This document shows positions 40,981 to 50,735 of a stretch of DNA of 64,000 bases, piece after piece. Origin of the DNA: Chryseobacterium sp. ZHDP1 (GTDB lineage Bacteria > Bacteroidota > Bacteroidia > Flavobacteriales > Weeksellaceae); NCBI RefSeq assembly GCF_018603435.1, contig NZ_CP075682.1, positions 2,914,001 through 2,978,000 on the forward strand, written 5' to 3'. A program made the position numbers and the translations under genes. The notes under the pieces were generated by a model, which was not told where the DNA came from, searched no databases, and worked only from the letters and a program-made list of their open reading frames with translations. Position 1 is the first letter of the stretch; every line of letters begins with the position of its first letter.

Positions 40981-42384
40981 ATGGTTCTCAGCAGAATTTG
41001 GTCGGCATTCATTATCATTGCCATTGCCATTGCAGGTATAAAATACGTTTCATCAGGCAACTACAAAACTATTTTCAATGATATGGTTGTAGGTAAAGGC
41101 GGTGATACCGTACAGATTGCCACTCAGAAAATGAATGCACTCTCTCCTATTGTGCGGGACAATCTCATGAAAAAAAATGATTTTGCGGACAGTAGAATTC
41201 ACTACAAAACAGATTCTTTAAGGCAGGATGTAAAAGTGTACCGTGTTCAGGAATCGGATGGGGTAATCGGAACTTCTGAAACAGCAGTGAAGATCTGTCT
41301 CGGACTTATCGGAATTATGACTTTATTTATGGGGTTCATGAGCATTGCGGAAAAAGCAGGCGGAATCAATCTTTTAAGCCGGTTAATTCAGCCTTTTTTC
41401 TCAAAATTATTCCCCGACATTCCTAAAAATCACCCCGCTTTCGGACATATGCTGATGAATTTCAGTGCCAATCTTCTTGGTCTGGATAATGCAGCCACTC
41501 CTTTTGGTCTCAAAGCGATGGAAAGTTTGCAGACTTTAAATCCGAATAAAGACACGGCAAGTAACTCCCAGATCATGTTCCTTTGTCTTCATGCAGGAGG
41601 CATGACTTTAATTCCGGTTTCCATCATTGCAATCCGCGCTTCAATGGGCTCAAAAACGCCAACGGATATTTTTCTTCCGTGCATGATTGCTACATTTGCA
41701 GCAACTTTAGCTGCAATGATCGTCGTTTCTTTATATCAGAAAATCAACCTTTTAAAACCTGTAGTTCTTGGCTACGTTGGCGGAATTTCTGCAATAATAG
41801 CACTGCTGGTTTTATACCTTACTCAATTAGGCAAGGATGAACTGGATGATTTCAGCAAAGTATTAAGCAACGGTTTAATTCTTTTCATATTTTTAGCCAT
41901 TGTTCTTGGTGCTGTTTATAAAAAAATTAATGTTTTTGATGCTTTCATTGAAGGTGCCAGAGAAGGTTTTACAACGTGTGTAAAGATTATTCCTTATTTG
42001 GTCGGAATGCTTATTGCCATTTCATTGCTGCGAACTTCCGGAGTATTTGACGTGATTATCGACGGGATGAAATGGGTTGCCTATTCTGCAAACTTAGATT
42101 CAAGATTTGTAGACGGACTTCCAACCGCTTTAATCAAACCTTTGTCCGGATCAGGAGCAAGAGGAATGATGGTTGATACCATGACAACTTTCGGCGCAGA
42201 TAGTTTTCAGGGAAAATTGGCAGCTGTTCTTCAGGGAAGCTCAGATACGACGTTTTATGTCATTGCTGTTTATTTTGGAGCAGTAGCCGTAAAAAATACA
42301 AGATACACAGTAATTGCTATGCTTCTAGCTGATTTGGTGGGGATTATTACTTCCATCATATTGGCTTATCTGTTTTTTGCATAA
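40981..42384 (+). CDS. fused SpmA/SpmB-like nucleoside-recognition membrane protein
   Basis: A 467-residue protein with many membrane helices. The first half (about 80-270) resembles SpmA (GHMLMNFSANLLGLDNAATP; LCLHAGGMTLIPVSIIAIR), the second half (about 320-467) SpmB (GAREGFTTCVKIIPYLVGML; PLSGSGARGMMVDTM). In spore formers these are separate proteins; the fused form is common in Gram-negative bacteria. Substrate unknown. A small gene follows after 2 bp. Confidence 0.88.
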   Translation: MVLSRIWSAFIIIAIAIAGIKYVSSGNYKTIFNDMVVGKGGDTVQIATQKMNALSPIVRDNLMKKNDFADSRIHYKTDSLRQDVKVYRVQESDGVIGTSETAVKICLGLIGIMTLFMGFMSIAEKAGGINLLSRLIQPFFSKLFPDIPKNHPAFGHMLMNFSANLLGLDNAATPFGLKAMESLQTLNPNKDTASNSQIMFLCLHAGGMTLIPVSIIAIRASMGSKTPTDIFLPCMIATFAATLAAMIVVSLYQKINLLKPVVLGYVGGISAIIALLVLYLTQLGKDELDDFSKVLSNGLILFIFLAIVLGAVYKKINVFDAFIEGAREGFTTCVKIIPYLVGMLIAISLLRTSGVFDVIIDGMKWVAYSANLDSRFVDGLPTALIKPLSGSGARGMMVDTMTTFGADSFQGKLAAVLQGSSDTTFYVIAVYFGAVAVKNTRYTVIAMLLADLVGIITSIILAYLFFA

Positions 42385-42386
42385 TT

Positions 42387-42686
42387 ATGAGTAATCACAA
42401 TCGAAATATTTTTGAAAAATCGACTGAGTTAATCGGTGGATTACAAATATTTTTGTCTCCGTTTTTGATTGGAGCAGCTATTTCGGCGATAATATACTTT
42501 TCCAATCCTAATAATTTCACCCTCGTTATTGCGATTGTAATTCTTCTTTTAGCCACTGGTATCGGTATAAAATTAGCTACTAAGATTTATCGAAGTAAAG
42601 AAGGAACGATCAATTTTATATCTAAAACAGACTCAACCCCGGAAATTGATAACTTTTTAAATAAAGAAAAAAATGATCACAGATAA
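42387..42686 (+). CDS. small membrane protein
   Basis: A 99-residue protein with two membrane helices (about 19-37 and 44-65: LQIFLSPFLIGAAISAIIYF; FTLVIAIVILLLATGIGIKL) and a charged C-terminal tail. No known family. It overlaps the following gene by 14 bp and follows the SpmAB-like gene by 2 bp, so the three are an operon. Confidence 0.75.
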   Translation: MSNHNRNIFEKSTELIGGLQIFLSPFLIGAAISAIIYFSNPNNFTLVIAIVILLLATGIGIKLATKIYRSKEGTINFISKTDSTPEIDNFLNKEKNDHR

Positions 42687-43065
42687 AGAATTCACCCTAC
42701 GATTAATACGCCAGTTAACTCAGGCATTAGAAAAGCTGATTTTGGATAAACCTGAAGAAAGCTTAATGCAGAAAGAGCTTGATTTTGAATCTTTAATGAA
42801 AGATATTTTCAAGTTTGATTTTACAACGCTTTCATCAAAACCGAAAGAGGAAATCATAGAAATTGTTAATGAAAGACAGGAAAGAGACCATAAAGATTAC
42901 TATGAAATGTTAGGAAACCTTTTCTATTTTAACGGAAAACAATCTGATAACAAAGATTTTTTAGATAAAGCAAAAACATTCTATGAACTGTATCTCCAAA
43001 CCAGCGGAATATTTGCACTTCCGGTTATTAACAGAATTACAGAAATAAAAAAAGCACTTGAGTAA
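42673..43065 (+). CDS. DUF6483-like helical hypothetical protein
   Basis: A 130-residue all-helical cytoplasmic protein. TLRLIRQLTQALEKLILDKP at the N-terminus and KDFLDKAKTFYELYLQTSGI later resemble small TPR-like or DUF6483 proteins, but the assignment is weak. It is the last gene of the SpmAB-like operon; the stop lies inside a terminator hairpin. Confidence 0.7.
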   Translation: MITDKEFTLRLIRQLTQALEKLILDKPEESLMQKELDFESLMKDIFKFDFTTLSSKPKEEIIEIVNERQERDHKDYYEMLGNLFYFNGKQSDNKDFLDKAKTFYELYLQTSGIFALPVINRITEIKKALE

Positions 43066-43072
43066 AGTGCTT
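43052..43072. terminator. hairpin at the convergent gene ends
   Basis: AAGCACTT (43052-43059) and AAGTGCTT (43065-43072) form an 8-bp stem around GAGTA; the loop holds most of the plus-strand stop codon. Confidence 0.65.
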
Positions 43073-43079
43073 CTGTATT

Positions 43080-43964
43080 TTAAAAAGTAATTTTATACGT
43101 TCCGGTGGAAGAAACACTCGCTTTTTCTGCTTTTACATATTTCTTAACCCACGATATCGCATTCGAACTGATACATGGATCCGAAGTTCCGCCCGATCTT
43201 CTCGCCGAAACTACATTTCCTGCTTTATCTACGGTGTAAGCAATGGTAATCGTTCCGCTTGCCGTACAGCTATTTGCAGGCTGCGATCCGCCTCTTCCCA
43301 TCGTTCCGGGGATGAATCCTACCAGTTTTCTGTCGATTCCTACTTTGCTGTCACCATTTCCGTCTCCGCCTAAAGGATCTCCTGCATTTCCGATTCCGTT
43401 TCCGTCGCCTTGGCTTCCTGCTTTTGTTCCGCGTCCTCTGATTAGATTTCCAATAGCAGCGTTTCCTTTGCCGTCTCCATTTCCTATCTTGGAATTTGCG
43501 GTTGTGGCACCGGATTTTTTAGTGTTTTTGGCTGCAGAGGTACCTGTGGAAGTCTTTTTAGTTTCTGCTTTGGATTCCTCTTTTTTCGGAACAGAAGTTT
43601 TGGTATTGTTTCCGGTTATGACTTTTTCTTTCGCTTCTGTTTTTTTGGTTTCAGGCTGCGGATCAGGCTGTATAACGGTCTTGGTTTCAGGCACAGTGGT
43701 TTCTGCGGGTTCAGGAGTGACTTCTTCTGTCGCAGCAGCAAGGCTTCCCGGCTGATCTGCCGGTTCTTCTATCCCGTTTCCGTTTCTGTTGTCTCCAAAA
43801 TTCACCAGCATGGTTGTAATAACTTCTGGCTGTTCATCCAGTTCCGGTTTCAGTTTATACAGAAAAACAAATAAGAGAATGGCAGACCAGATGAGAATAG
43901 AAAGCACGGCGCTTTTTATTCTGTCTTTGTTTTGCTCATTTTTATTGATACTATGACTTCTCAT
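43080..43964 (-). CDS. tonB: TonB energy transducer
   Basis: A 294-residue TonB. An N-terminal cytoplasmic tail and one membrane anchor (about 18-38, VLSILIWSAILLFVFLYK) lead into a long Pro/Glu/Lys- then Gly/Asn/Asp-rich spacer (about 60-220; GNGDGKGNAAIGNLIRGRG) and a C-terminal domain (TITIAYTVDKAGNVVSARR; SWVKKYVKAEKAS). It carries proton-motive energy from ExbBD to outer-membrane receptors. Last in the order exbB-exbD-tonB as transcribed. Confidence 0.88.
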   Translation of the reverse strand: MRSHSINKNEQNKDRIKSAVLSILIWSAILLFVFLYKLKPELDEQPEVITTMLVNFGDNRNGNGIEEPADQPGSLAAATEEVTPEPAETTVPETKTVIQPDPQPETKKTEAKEKVITGNNTKTSVPKKEESKAETKKTSTGTSAAKNTKKSGATTANSKIGNGDGKGNAAIGNLIRGRGTKAGSQGDGNGIGNAGDPLGGDGNGDSKVGIDRKLVGFIPGTMGRGGSQPANSCTASGTITIAYTVDKAGNVVSARRSGGTSDPCISSNAISWVKKYVKAEKASVSSTGTYKITF

Positions 43965-43990
43965 TTTAAAAGATCCTGCTTCCTGAAGAG

Positions 43991-44389
43991 TTATTTATCT
44001 TTAACGGTTGCAATGGCAATATTGAATTTATTTTTCTCTGCAATTTCCATTACAAAAACCACATCTTTATGAAGGGTATTTTCGTCCGCTCTTATGGTGA
44101 AAGATTTATTCGCCTGACCCGTTAATTTATTGACAATGGTCTGTTCCAATTCGCCTCTGTTCACAGGATTATCATCCACAAAATAAGACCCGTCCGGTTT
44201 TACGCTCACCACCAAAGGATTCGGAATATTGTCTGCTGCGGTATCTGCTTTTGGCAATTTCACATCGATCGCACTTTGGTTGGCTGCCGAAGAAGTTACC
44301 ATAAAGAAGATCAGCATCAGCAAGATAACATCTGTCATTGCTGCTAAACTGAATTCCGGGTTTGCTTTATTTCTTCTCTGAATTTTCAT
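43991..44389 (-). CDS. exbD: ExbD/TolR-family transport protein
   Basis: A 132-residue protein with one membrane helix (about 13-35, LAAMTDVILLMLIFFMVTS). The conserved Asp of the proton path is in MTDVIL, and NIAIATVK ends the periplasmic domain. It works with ExbB and TonB. It lies 26 bp before tonB and 57 bp after exbB in the same operon. Confidence 0.92.
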   Translation of the reverse strand: MKIQRRNKANPEFSLAAMTDVILLMLIFFMVTSSAANQSAIDVKLPKADTAADNIPNPLVVSVKPDGSYFVDDNPVNRGELEQTIVNKLTGQANKSFTIRADENTLHKDVVFVMEIAEKNKFNIAIATVKDK

Positions 44390-44446
44390 CTGTTGATTCT
44401 GATTTTATGTTTGTCAGATGGAACCTTTCGGTTTCATAAGAAAAAA

Positions 44447-45151
44447 TTATAACGGTTTATTGATAAGATCTAAAAATTCGCCGGACATGTTTTGCGCTTT
44501 CAGTACAAATTTATCAATTCGTGTTAATAATAAATTGTAAAAAAAGTTTGCCGGAATTGCCACGGCAAGACCTACTGCCGTTTGTCCCAATGCTGTATAA
44601 ATACCTTCAGATAAAGTTTTCGGAGAGAAAGATCCTGTTGCATGAGATAAATTAAAGAAAGCGATGATCATCCCGATTACCGTTCCCAATAATCCCAACA
44701 TCGGAGCAATACTTGGAACTACCGCCAAAAGATTCAGGTTCTTTTCCATATTGGCAACCTCAACCTGAGCCTGAGATTCCATCGCACTTACGATATCAGA
44801 GACAGGGCGTCCCAGTCTGGAAATTCCTTTTTCTAAAATCCTTCCTTCCGGAGAATTCTGTCTCTTGCAATAATCCGCAGCAGATTCAATTTTACCTTCT
44901 TTAATAAAATCTTCAATGTTATCCATGAAATTGGCATCTGTTTTTGAGGTTAATCTTTTAATAAAGAAAAAACGCTCAAAGAAAAGATACACGGAAAAAA
45001 CACCGAGCAGCAACACGGTTACCATCACTATTTTAGCGAAAGCTCCTCCGTGAAACATGATTTTCCAAAATGAGAATTCTAAATCGTCTGCCGCAACTGC
45101 AGGTGCAGCAACCTGGGCAAATAAAATCTGAGTAAGTTCCGTTAACAGCAT
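44447..45151 (-). CDS. exbB: MotA/TolQ/ExbB proton-channel protein
   Basis: A 234-residue protein with three membrane helices (about 30-50, 138-160, 180-200). LAVVPSIAPMLGLLGTVIGM and IYTALGQTAVGLAVAIPANF are the ExbB signatures. It forms the proton channel with ExbD that drives TonB. First gene of the operon. Confidence 0.93.
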   Translation of the reverse strand: MLLTELTQILFAQVAAPAVAADDLEFSFWKIMFHGGAFAKIVMVTVLLLGVFSVYLFFERFFFIKRLTSKTDANFMDNIEDFIKEGKIESAADYCKRQNSPEGRILEKGISRLGRPVSDIVSAMESQAQVEVANMEKNLNLLAVVPSIAPMLGLLGTVIGMIIAFFNLSHATGSFSPKTLSEGIYTALGQTAVGLAVAIPANFFYNLLLTRIDKFVLKAQNMSGEFLDLINKPL

Positions 45152-45326
45152 TAAAGTGTATTTTTATAAAGGTTGTAACGACAAAAGTAATGGAATATTA
45201 TGAATTGAACTCTTAAAAATTGCTTAAAAACAACTTAAAGTTTATTATTTTCATAAACAGCAAATTTCTTTCCAAAAATGATTTGAAAAGAAATCTGATA
45301 TAAAAACGGGGGATAAAGAAAGATAA

Positions 45327-45788
45327 TTAATCTTCGTCTACCTCAATTTCTTCCTGCTTAAATTCACATTTCAGCCTGAAAGGAATGGGCGTTTCTGATC
45401 CGGTGTAGAAATCATCAATGGTTCCTTTCCAGATTACCTGAAGCTCTCCTTCTTCATTTTTCTCAAACTGAAGCTCGTTATCGTAAATAAAAGCCTCTTC
45501 GTCATCAAAAAGGTCTACTTCCGTATAAGTATCTTCATCAGAATCATTAATGGTGATGGTTTTTCCCTCTATTTCAGCAGAATCAATAGGAAAATCGAAC
45601 ACTTCAAGAGAAAGCTGTGGAAAGTTATACTGTAATGAATCATCCTCTACATGATCCAGACTGTCATCCGTAATAATTTCAACCTCTAGGAAATGTTGTT
45701 GGTTGCTGTAGACCGCCTTGCAATAAGTATTTCTGATATTGTACTTTAGCGTTTCGTCCGGATGGTAAATTTTTAAAATCCCTTTCAT
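45327..45788 (-). CDS. acidic hypothetical protein
   Basis: A 153-residue, very acidic soluble protein (many Asp/Glu; DDSLDHVEDDSLQYNFPQLS; tail QEEIEVDED). It is rich in beta strands and has no signal peptide. No family recognised. Its start ATG 45788 is followed by KGILKIYHPDETLKYNI. Stands alone between exbB and a secreted protein gene. Confidence 0.75.
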   Translation of the reverse strand: MKGILKIYHPDETLKYNIRNTYCKAVYSNQQHFLEVEIITDDSLDHVEDDSLQYNFPQLSLEVFDFPIDSAEIEGKTITINDSDEDTYTEVDLFDDEEAFIYDNELQFEKNEEGELQVIWKGTIDDFYTGSETPIPFRLKCEFKQEEIEVDED

Positions 45789-45997
45789 TATTTCTTAAAA
45801 AAAAGAGCGGTAATAATATGATTGTTAAACGTTTTCAACAAAGATAAAAAATAGATTGAACGTGAAAAATTTTTTGAAAAGTATTTTTTAAAAATCTGTT
45901 TTAAATTTAATGTAAAGAGACTTTAAAATTTAAAGTTTATAAAAAAGTGCCGCCTTTTGATAACGATACTTCTGTAAAAAATTATTATTGAAGAAGG

Positions 45998-48064
45998 TTA
46001 TTCAATTTTTTCGGTTTTATTTTGAAGCTTATTCATCCTTGTGTTGCCTGATGAGCCTGCAGATCTTTCAAATTTCAGTTCAGAACCATTCCAGTGGACA
46101 GGTTTTCCTTTCGAGGAAGTATCAGCTTCATTGTGAAGTACGGAGGTCATATTTTCGTCATAGTCCTTCGCCAGAATTTCTTTTGGAACCGGAACATTTT
46201 CAAGACCTTTTCTTGTTCCTACAGCAATATAGGAGAATTTTACCTGACTGTTGTCATCCGTTTTAACACTGAATCCTGTTTTTGAAGGTTCCTGCTCAAG
46301 ATAAATCGAAGAACTTTTCCCGATCGGAGTAATTGTTACCACGACAGAATTTTCGGCTACCAGATCGGAGAATTTTTTGTCGAATGACACACTCACTCTG
46401 CCACTGGCATCAACAGCTGCGGTTCCTCTTGTGTAAATGTCCGCTGTTGTAGATGTCGGAACATAGGTAGTAACTCTTTCTGCACTTCCTTCCACTGTGC
46501 TTACGTTAGCGATTATATTATTTGTGTAAGTAGCTCCGTCAACATACATTCCGTAACGGCTTCCGCTTGCATTAATCCCGTAAACATTTCCTCTGAAAGC
46601 TGCTCCCATGAGATCACCAACTCCCATTACGCCGAATCCTGAAGCATCAGAACCTGCAAATCTTCCGGTTCCGGTAGACATGGCAGCATTTCCGTAAACT
46701 CCTGCATTAGCCGATGCTGAAGTTCGGTATCCCAATATTCCAAAAGTACCTGAAACCTGCGAGTTCCCCAATACTCCACCGGATCTGTCAACTGCTGCTG
46801 CACTTGAAACAGAAAGCACTTCTCCTAAAACACCGAATATATAGGTATCTGTAGCTGCAGTAGTTGTTGCATTACCCATGGAACCATAAAGCGTTGCGTG
46901 TGCTAAAGTAGTCGCTGCAGAACTTGGTCCGGAATAGCCACCCCCTGCATTATTTCCTGCCGCACTTCCAATTATTCTATCCCCCCAAACCATTGATCTT
47001 CTTGTAGAAACAGATGTAGAAGCATCAGATCCGGCGGCATCAGCGCTGGCATAAACTCCACTTCCTGCGCCGCTATGCAAGACAAAAACACCTGTATTAT
47101 TATTTGCTGTATTACTATTCTGAACTCTGAAACCTTCTCCTGTTCCCGTCTGATTAATAAACCCTCCAACTGCAGGATTACCGGAAGCCATTGTAATATT
47201 TAATCCTCTTGAATTCGCAGCTGTTCCATTTTGATTAATTACCAATGCCCTGTCCAAAGTAGCGGAACTCATATCAATATAAAATCCTTTGGATCCTGTG
47301 CCGGATAAGCTTCCCGTATCTGCGGCACTGCTGGACTGACTTATAATTGCCGCGGGCTGATTGGTTGTGCCTGATTCCGAAATATGAATTTTTGCCGAAG
47401 GAGTTGCTGTCCCGAACCCTGAGTTTCCGTTATTAAGGAGAGACATTCCGCTTCCGGCAACATTACTCGGCTGAAATCTCGCAAAAATACCGCCCGCCGC
47501 AGAAGGTGCCGCATTGTTGATGATTCTTACCAATCCATTGGTTGAGTTCAACGAAGTACTTGCGGAAGTTATATCCAGCAAAGTTCCTGTGGTTAAAGCA
47601 TTTGCTCTTAATGTGAGAGGAACCTGGGTAGTTGCTGTAGTCCAATCCCACGTCTGGGCAAAGTTTTTACTGTCGATAGAATTATTTGCAGTTCCGTCAA
47701 TAAGACCGGAAATCGGCACTTTTGCGGCTGTACCAAAATTGTTAAGAGCCACCCATTTTGTTAATCCGAAATTATAATAATAAAATCCCGGAGCTGTAAG
47801 ATCAATGGTACTTGCCGTAAGACTGGATGCTGCGCTCGTTGCATAAATGATCATAGAATTTTGGGCACTTCCCAAAAGATTCTCCATGTTTTTAATCTGG
47901 TCTCCCGTTAATCTTGGAATTAAAATACCTTCAGGTCTTGTCCCGCTGGTTTTTGCAATAATATCAAAAGTTGTATTGGGCGAAGCTGAATTTATACCAA
48001 TCTGGGCATACACTGTTGAGACTCCTGTTAAAGCAATCACGAGGTTAATTAGTTTTTTATTCAT
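45998..48064 (-). CDS. large secreted surface-type protein, low-complexity
   Basis: A 688-residue protein with signal peptide (LINLVIALTGVSTVYAQ) and the opening IGINSASPNTTFDI, common to flavobacterial fibre-like surface proteins. The middle (about 100-530) is Ala/Ser/Thr/Gly/Asn-rich with repeated GTAxNSxG-like stretches, as in phage-tail-like or trimeric stalks. A folded C-terminal part (about 545-650) follows (GRVSVSFDKKFSDLVAENSV). No type IX sorting tail is seen. Function unknown; presumably cell-surface. Confidence 0.78.
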   Translation of the reverse strand: MNKKLINLVIALTGVSTVYAQIGINSASPNTTFDIIAKTSGTRPEGILIPRLTGDQIKNMENLLGSAQNSMIIYATSAASSLTASTIDLTAPGFYYYNFGLTKWVALNNFGTAAKVPISGLIDGTANNSIDSKNFAQTWDWTTATTQVPLTLRANALTTGTLLDITSASTSLNSTNGLVRIINNAAPSAAGGIFARFQPSNVAGSGMSLLNNGNSGFGTATPSAKIHISESGTTNQPAAIISQSSSAADTGSLSGTGSKGFYIDMSSATLDRALVINQNGTAANSRGLNITMASGNPAVGGFINQTGTGEGFRVQNSNTANNNTGVFVLHSGAGSGVYASADAAGSDASTSVSTRRSMVWGDRIIGSAAGNNAGGGYSGPSSAATTLAHATLYGSMGNATTTAATDTYIFGVLGEVLSVSSAAAVDRSGGVLGNSQVSGTFGILGYRTSASANAGVYGNAAMSTGTGRFAGSDASGFGVMGVGDLMGAAFRGNVYGINASGSRYGMYVDGATYTNNIIANVSTVEGSAERVTTYVPTSTTADIYTRGTAAVDASGRVSVSFDKKFSDLVAENSVVVTITPIGKSSSIYLEQEPSKTGFSVKTDDNSQVKFSYIAVGTRKGLENVPVPKEILAKDYDENMTSVLHNEADTSSKGKPVHWNGSELKFERSAGSSGNTRMNKLQNKTEKIE

Positions 48065-48400
48065 ATCTCTTTGAATTATTTATTCCCATGAAATTAATCA
48101 ATTATCAATATATTTTGCAACAATTTTAATCATTCATTAATGAATTATCAATATAGAAAAAATTAATAACACAAGAAATACAACATAAATAATTCAATTT
48201 TCATAATAAAAAATCAATATAATATATTTTTTACATGAAAAATAACAAAACATAATTCATATAATTTAACATCTATATTTAAAATTTCAAAATTCAAAAT
48301 CGATAATGTTACTTTTTTACATTAAAACCCGTTTAGTTGGTTAATTTCATTTTTATAGTCTTAATTTTCTCACAGAGAAATTTTACATTGATATAATATT
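48065..48400. other. very AT-rich divergent intergenic region
   Basis: About 340 bp of A/T-rich DNA between the divergent surface-protein and DUF885 genes. It contains promoters for both but no gene or clear repeat that I can support. Confidence 0.5.
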
Positions 48401-48408
48401 TATTTTTG
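48401..48408 (+). promoter_or_regulatory. -7 promoter element TATTTTTG
   Basis: TATTTTTG matches TAnnTTTG, 26 bp before ATG 48427. It overlaps an in-frame TTG (48406), which is therefore rejected as start. Confidence 0.55.
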
Positions 48409-48426
48409 TCCATTAAAGATTATGAA

Positions 48427-50223
48427 ATGAAAAACATCATCTCAAAAACAATTGTAGGAGCCGGTTTAATTTTAAGTCTGGCATCGTGTAAGAAAACAGA
48501 TTCTCCTTTAACGAAAGTCACTCCATCTAATTTGGACACCATCGCTTCCAATTATTATGAGCAATATTTAAAACTTTATCCTTTGGACGCTACTTCTCAG
48601 GGGGACCTGCGGTACAACGATCAGCTTCCGATTAATATTGATAAAGATTTTATATCCGGAGAGGTTGCCTTTTACCGTTCTGTGGAAAAGCAGCTGGAAA
48701 ATGTAGATTATAAAAACCTTTCGGATGATGATAAGGTTGTGTATGATGTACTCAACTTTACGCTAAAAGACAAAATTGAAGCTTACAATTATCATCCGGA
48801 ATACATTCCTTTTACTCAGTTTGGCGGTCTTCCGCTAAATTTCCCTTTGTTTGGAAGCGGTGAAGGAAGCCAGCCTTTTAAAACAGAAAAAGATTACACC
48901 GACTGGCTGAAAAGAATGGAAAAATTTCCGGAATGGATGAACGCCGCCACTGAAAATTTCCGCGAAGGCATTAATAATAAAATGGTTTTGCCTAAAAAAC
49001 TGGTGGTAAAGATGATTCCTCAGATGAGAGCAGAAGAAATTACAACAACCGATCTTGATAAAAATATTTTCTACGGACCGATCAGAAAATTTCCGAAAAA
49101 TTTCACAAACGAACAGAAAGAAAAGTTCTCAAAGCTTTATCAGGATGCCATTGTACAGAAAATTATTCCTGCATATACAAAAATGGGTGACTTTTTAGAA
49201 AAAGAATATTTACCAAAAGCAAGATTAACAGACGGCTACAACAGCTTACCCAACGGAAAGGAAATTTATCAATATTATGCAAAAAGCTGGACCACAACGG
49301 ATAAAACACCTGAAGAAATTAATAAGACCGGACTTCAGCAGGTTGCCATGCTCCGCGCTGAAATGGAAAAAGTAAAACAGCAGGTTGGTTTTACGGGTAC
49401 ACTGGAAGAATTCATCAATTATGTAAAAACAGATCCGAAAGCAATGCCTTACAAGACTTCAAATGAAGTTTTGGCTGCATTCAACGGAATTTTAACGAAG
49501 ATCACTCCAAAGCTGAAAACCATGTTCTCCGTAACGCCAAAAACGGGATTTGAGATCAGACAGACAGAAAAATTCAGGGAAGCAAGTGCAAGCGCAGAAT
49601 ATATACAGGGAACTCCTGACGGAAAAAGACCGGGAATATTTTACGTTCCGCTTCCAGATCCTTCAAAATTCAATGTGACCTCAGGAATGGAATCTTTGTT
49701 CTTACACGAGGCCATTCCGGGACATCATTATCAGGTTTCTTTACAGCAGGAAAATACCAAACTGCCAAAATTCATGAGATTCGGCTGGTTCGGAGCTTAT
49801 GGTGAAGGATGGGCGCATTATTGCGAAACTTTAGGACCGGAATTCGGATTGTATACAGATCCTTATCAGAAGATGGGATATCTGAGCGACCAAATGCTGA
49901 GAGCGGTAAGACTGGTTGTAGACACGGGTCTCCACACCGGAAAAATGACCCGTGAAGAGGCGATTAAATATTTTTTAAGTAATATTTCCTATGACGAAGC
50001 GGGAGCAACAGCAGAAGTGGAACGATATATGGCAATGCCGGGACAGGCTTTAGGCTACAAAATCGGTTCGTTGAGAATCCGTGAGCTGAGAGAGAAATAC
50101 CAGAAAGAACTGGGAAGTAAATTTAATTTAGCCAAATTCCATGATGAAGTTTTAAGTCAGGGCTGTCTTCCTTTAGATGTTCTGAACAGAAAAATGGAAC
50201 TTTGGGCGAAAAAACAGAAATAA
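48427..50223 (+). CDS. DUF885 family zinc-dependent lipoprotein
   Basis: A 598-residue lipoprotein (lipobox LASC, Cys about 20). The DUF885 domain fills the rest; LFLHEAIPGHHYQVSLQQE carries the HExxxH-type motif HEAIPGHH, and GEGWAHYCETLG gives further conserved His/Glu residues. The family is thought to be of metallopeptidase type. It acts at the periplasmic face of a membrane. Start ATG 48427 (MKNIISKTIVGAG). Confidence 0.9.
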   Translation: MKNIISKTIVGAGLILSLASCKKTDSPLTKVTPSNLDTIASNYYEQYLKLYPLDATSQGDLRYNDQLPINIDKDFISGEVAFYRSVEKQLENVDYKNLSDDDKVVYDVLNFTLKDKIEAYNYHPEYIPFTQFGGLPLNFPLFGSGEGSQPFKTEKDYTDWLKRMEKFPEWMNAATENFREGINNKMVLPKKLVVKMIPQMRAEEITTTDLDKNIFYGPIRKFPKNFTNEQKEKFSKLYQDAIVQKIIPAYTKMGDFLEKEYLPKARLTDGYNSLPNGKEIYQYYAKSWTTTDKTPEEINKTGLQQVAMLRAEMEKVKQQVGFTGTLEEFINYVKTDPKAMPYKTSNEVLAAFNGILTKITPKLKTMFSVTPKTGFEIRQTEKFREASASAEYIQGTPDGKRPGIFYVPLPDPSKFNVTSGMESLFLHEAIPGHHYQVSLQQENTKLPKFMRFGWFGAYGEGWAHYCETLGPEFGLYTDPYQKMGYLSDQMLRAVRLVVDTGLHTGKMTREEAIKYFLSNISYDEAGATAEVERYMAMPGQALGYKIGSLRIRELREKYQKELGSKFNLAKFHDEVLSQGCLPLDVLNRKMELWAKKQK

Positions 50224-50281
50224 TTTTTGCCGGGATCCCAAACAACTAAAATTGAATAATAAAAAAATACAACGAAAAAAG

Positions 50282-50671
50282 ATGTTTACAGTAGAACAAA
50301 TTGAATCTGCTCACAGCAAAGTAAAAACAGGAGCAGATTTTCCAAATTACATCAAAGAAATTAAGGAATTAGGCGTGAAATCTTTTGAAACATGGGTAAA
50401 AGACAGCCATACCGAATATTTTGGAGAACATGATTACGCCACAAAATCCCAGCCAAAATACACTGATCTTACGATTGAAAATACTGTGGATAAAGAAAAG
50501 TTTATTCAGCAGCTTAAAAGTCATCAGAAAGGAGAGACGGATTATATGAAATTCTGTGAAGATTGTGCAGAAACCGGTATTGAAAAATGGATCGTGGATC
50601 TCGAAAAGTACTCCTGCATTTATTATGACAAAAGTGGAAACAAAATCCTAACAGAAGAAATTCCTCATTAA
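50282..50671 (+). CDS. DUF1398-family protein
   Basis: A 129-residue soluble protein from ATG 50282 (MFTVEQIESAHSKVKTGADF). VKSFETWVKDSHTEYFGEHD and FCEDCAETGIEKWIVDLEK match DUF1398, a family found in many bacteria and named after a phage envelope protein but of unknown role. An upstream in-frame TTG (50252) is less likely as start. Confidence 0.85.
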   Translation: MFTVEQIESAHSKVKTGADFPNYIKEIKELGVKSFETWVKDSHTEYFGEHDYATKSQPKYTDLTIENTVDKEKFIQQLKSHQKGETDYMKFCEDCAETGIEKWIVDLEKYSCIYYDKSGNKILTEEIPH

Positions 50672-50678
50672 AAAACTG

Positions 50679-50707
50679 AAGTCACAAATTAATTTTTGTG
50701 GCTTTTT
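50679..50707 (+). terminator. intrinsic terminator after the DUF1398 gene
   Basis: GTCACAAA (50681-50688) pairs with TTTGTGGC (50695-50702; one G-T pair), followed by five T. Confidence 0.65.
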
Positions 50708-50735
50708 GTTTAGTTTTATGTTTTAAAAACAAAAC

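Noticed and set aside
43243-43755. Plus-strand 170-codon open frame
   Set aside because: Antisense to the low-complexity spacer of tonB; its Pro/Ser/Val-rich product mirrors that repeat.
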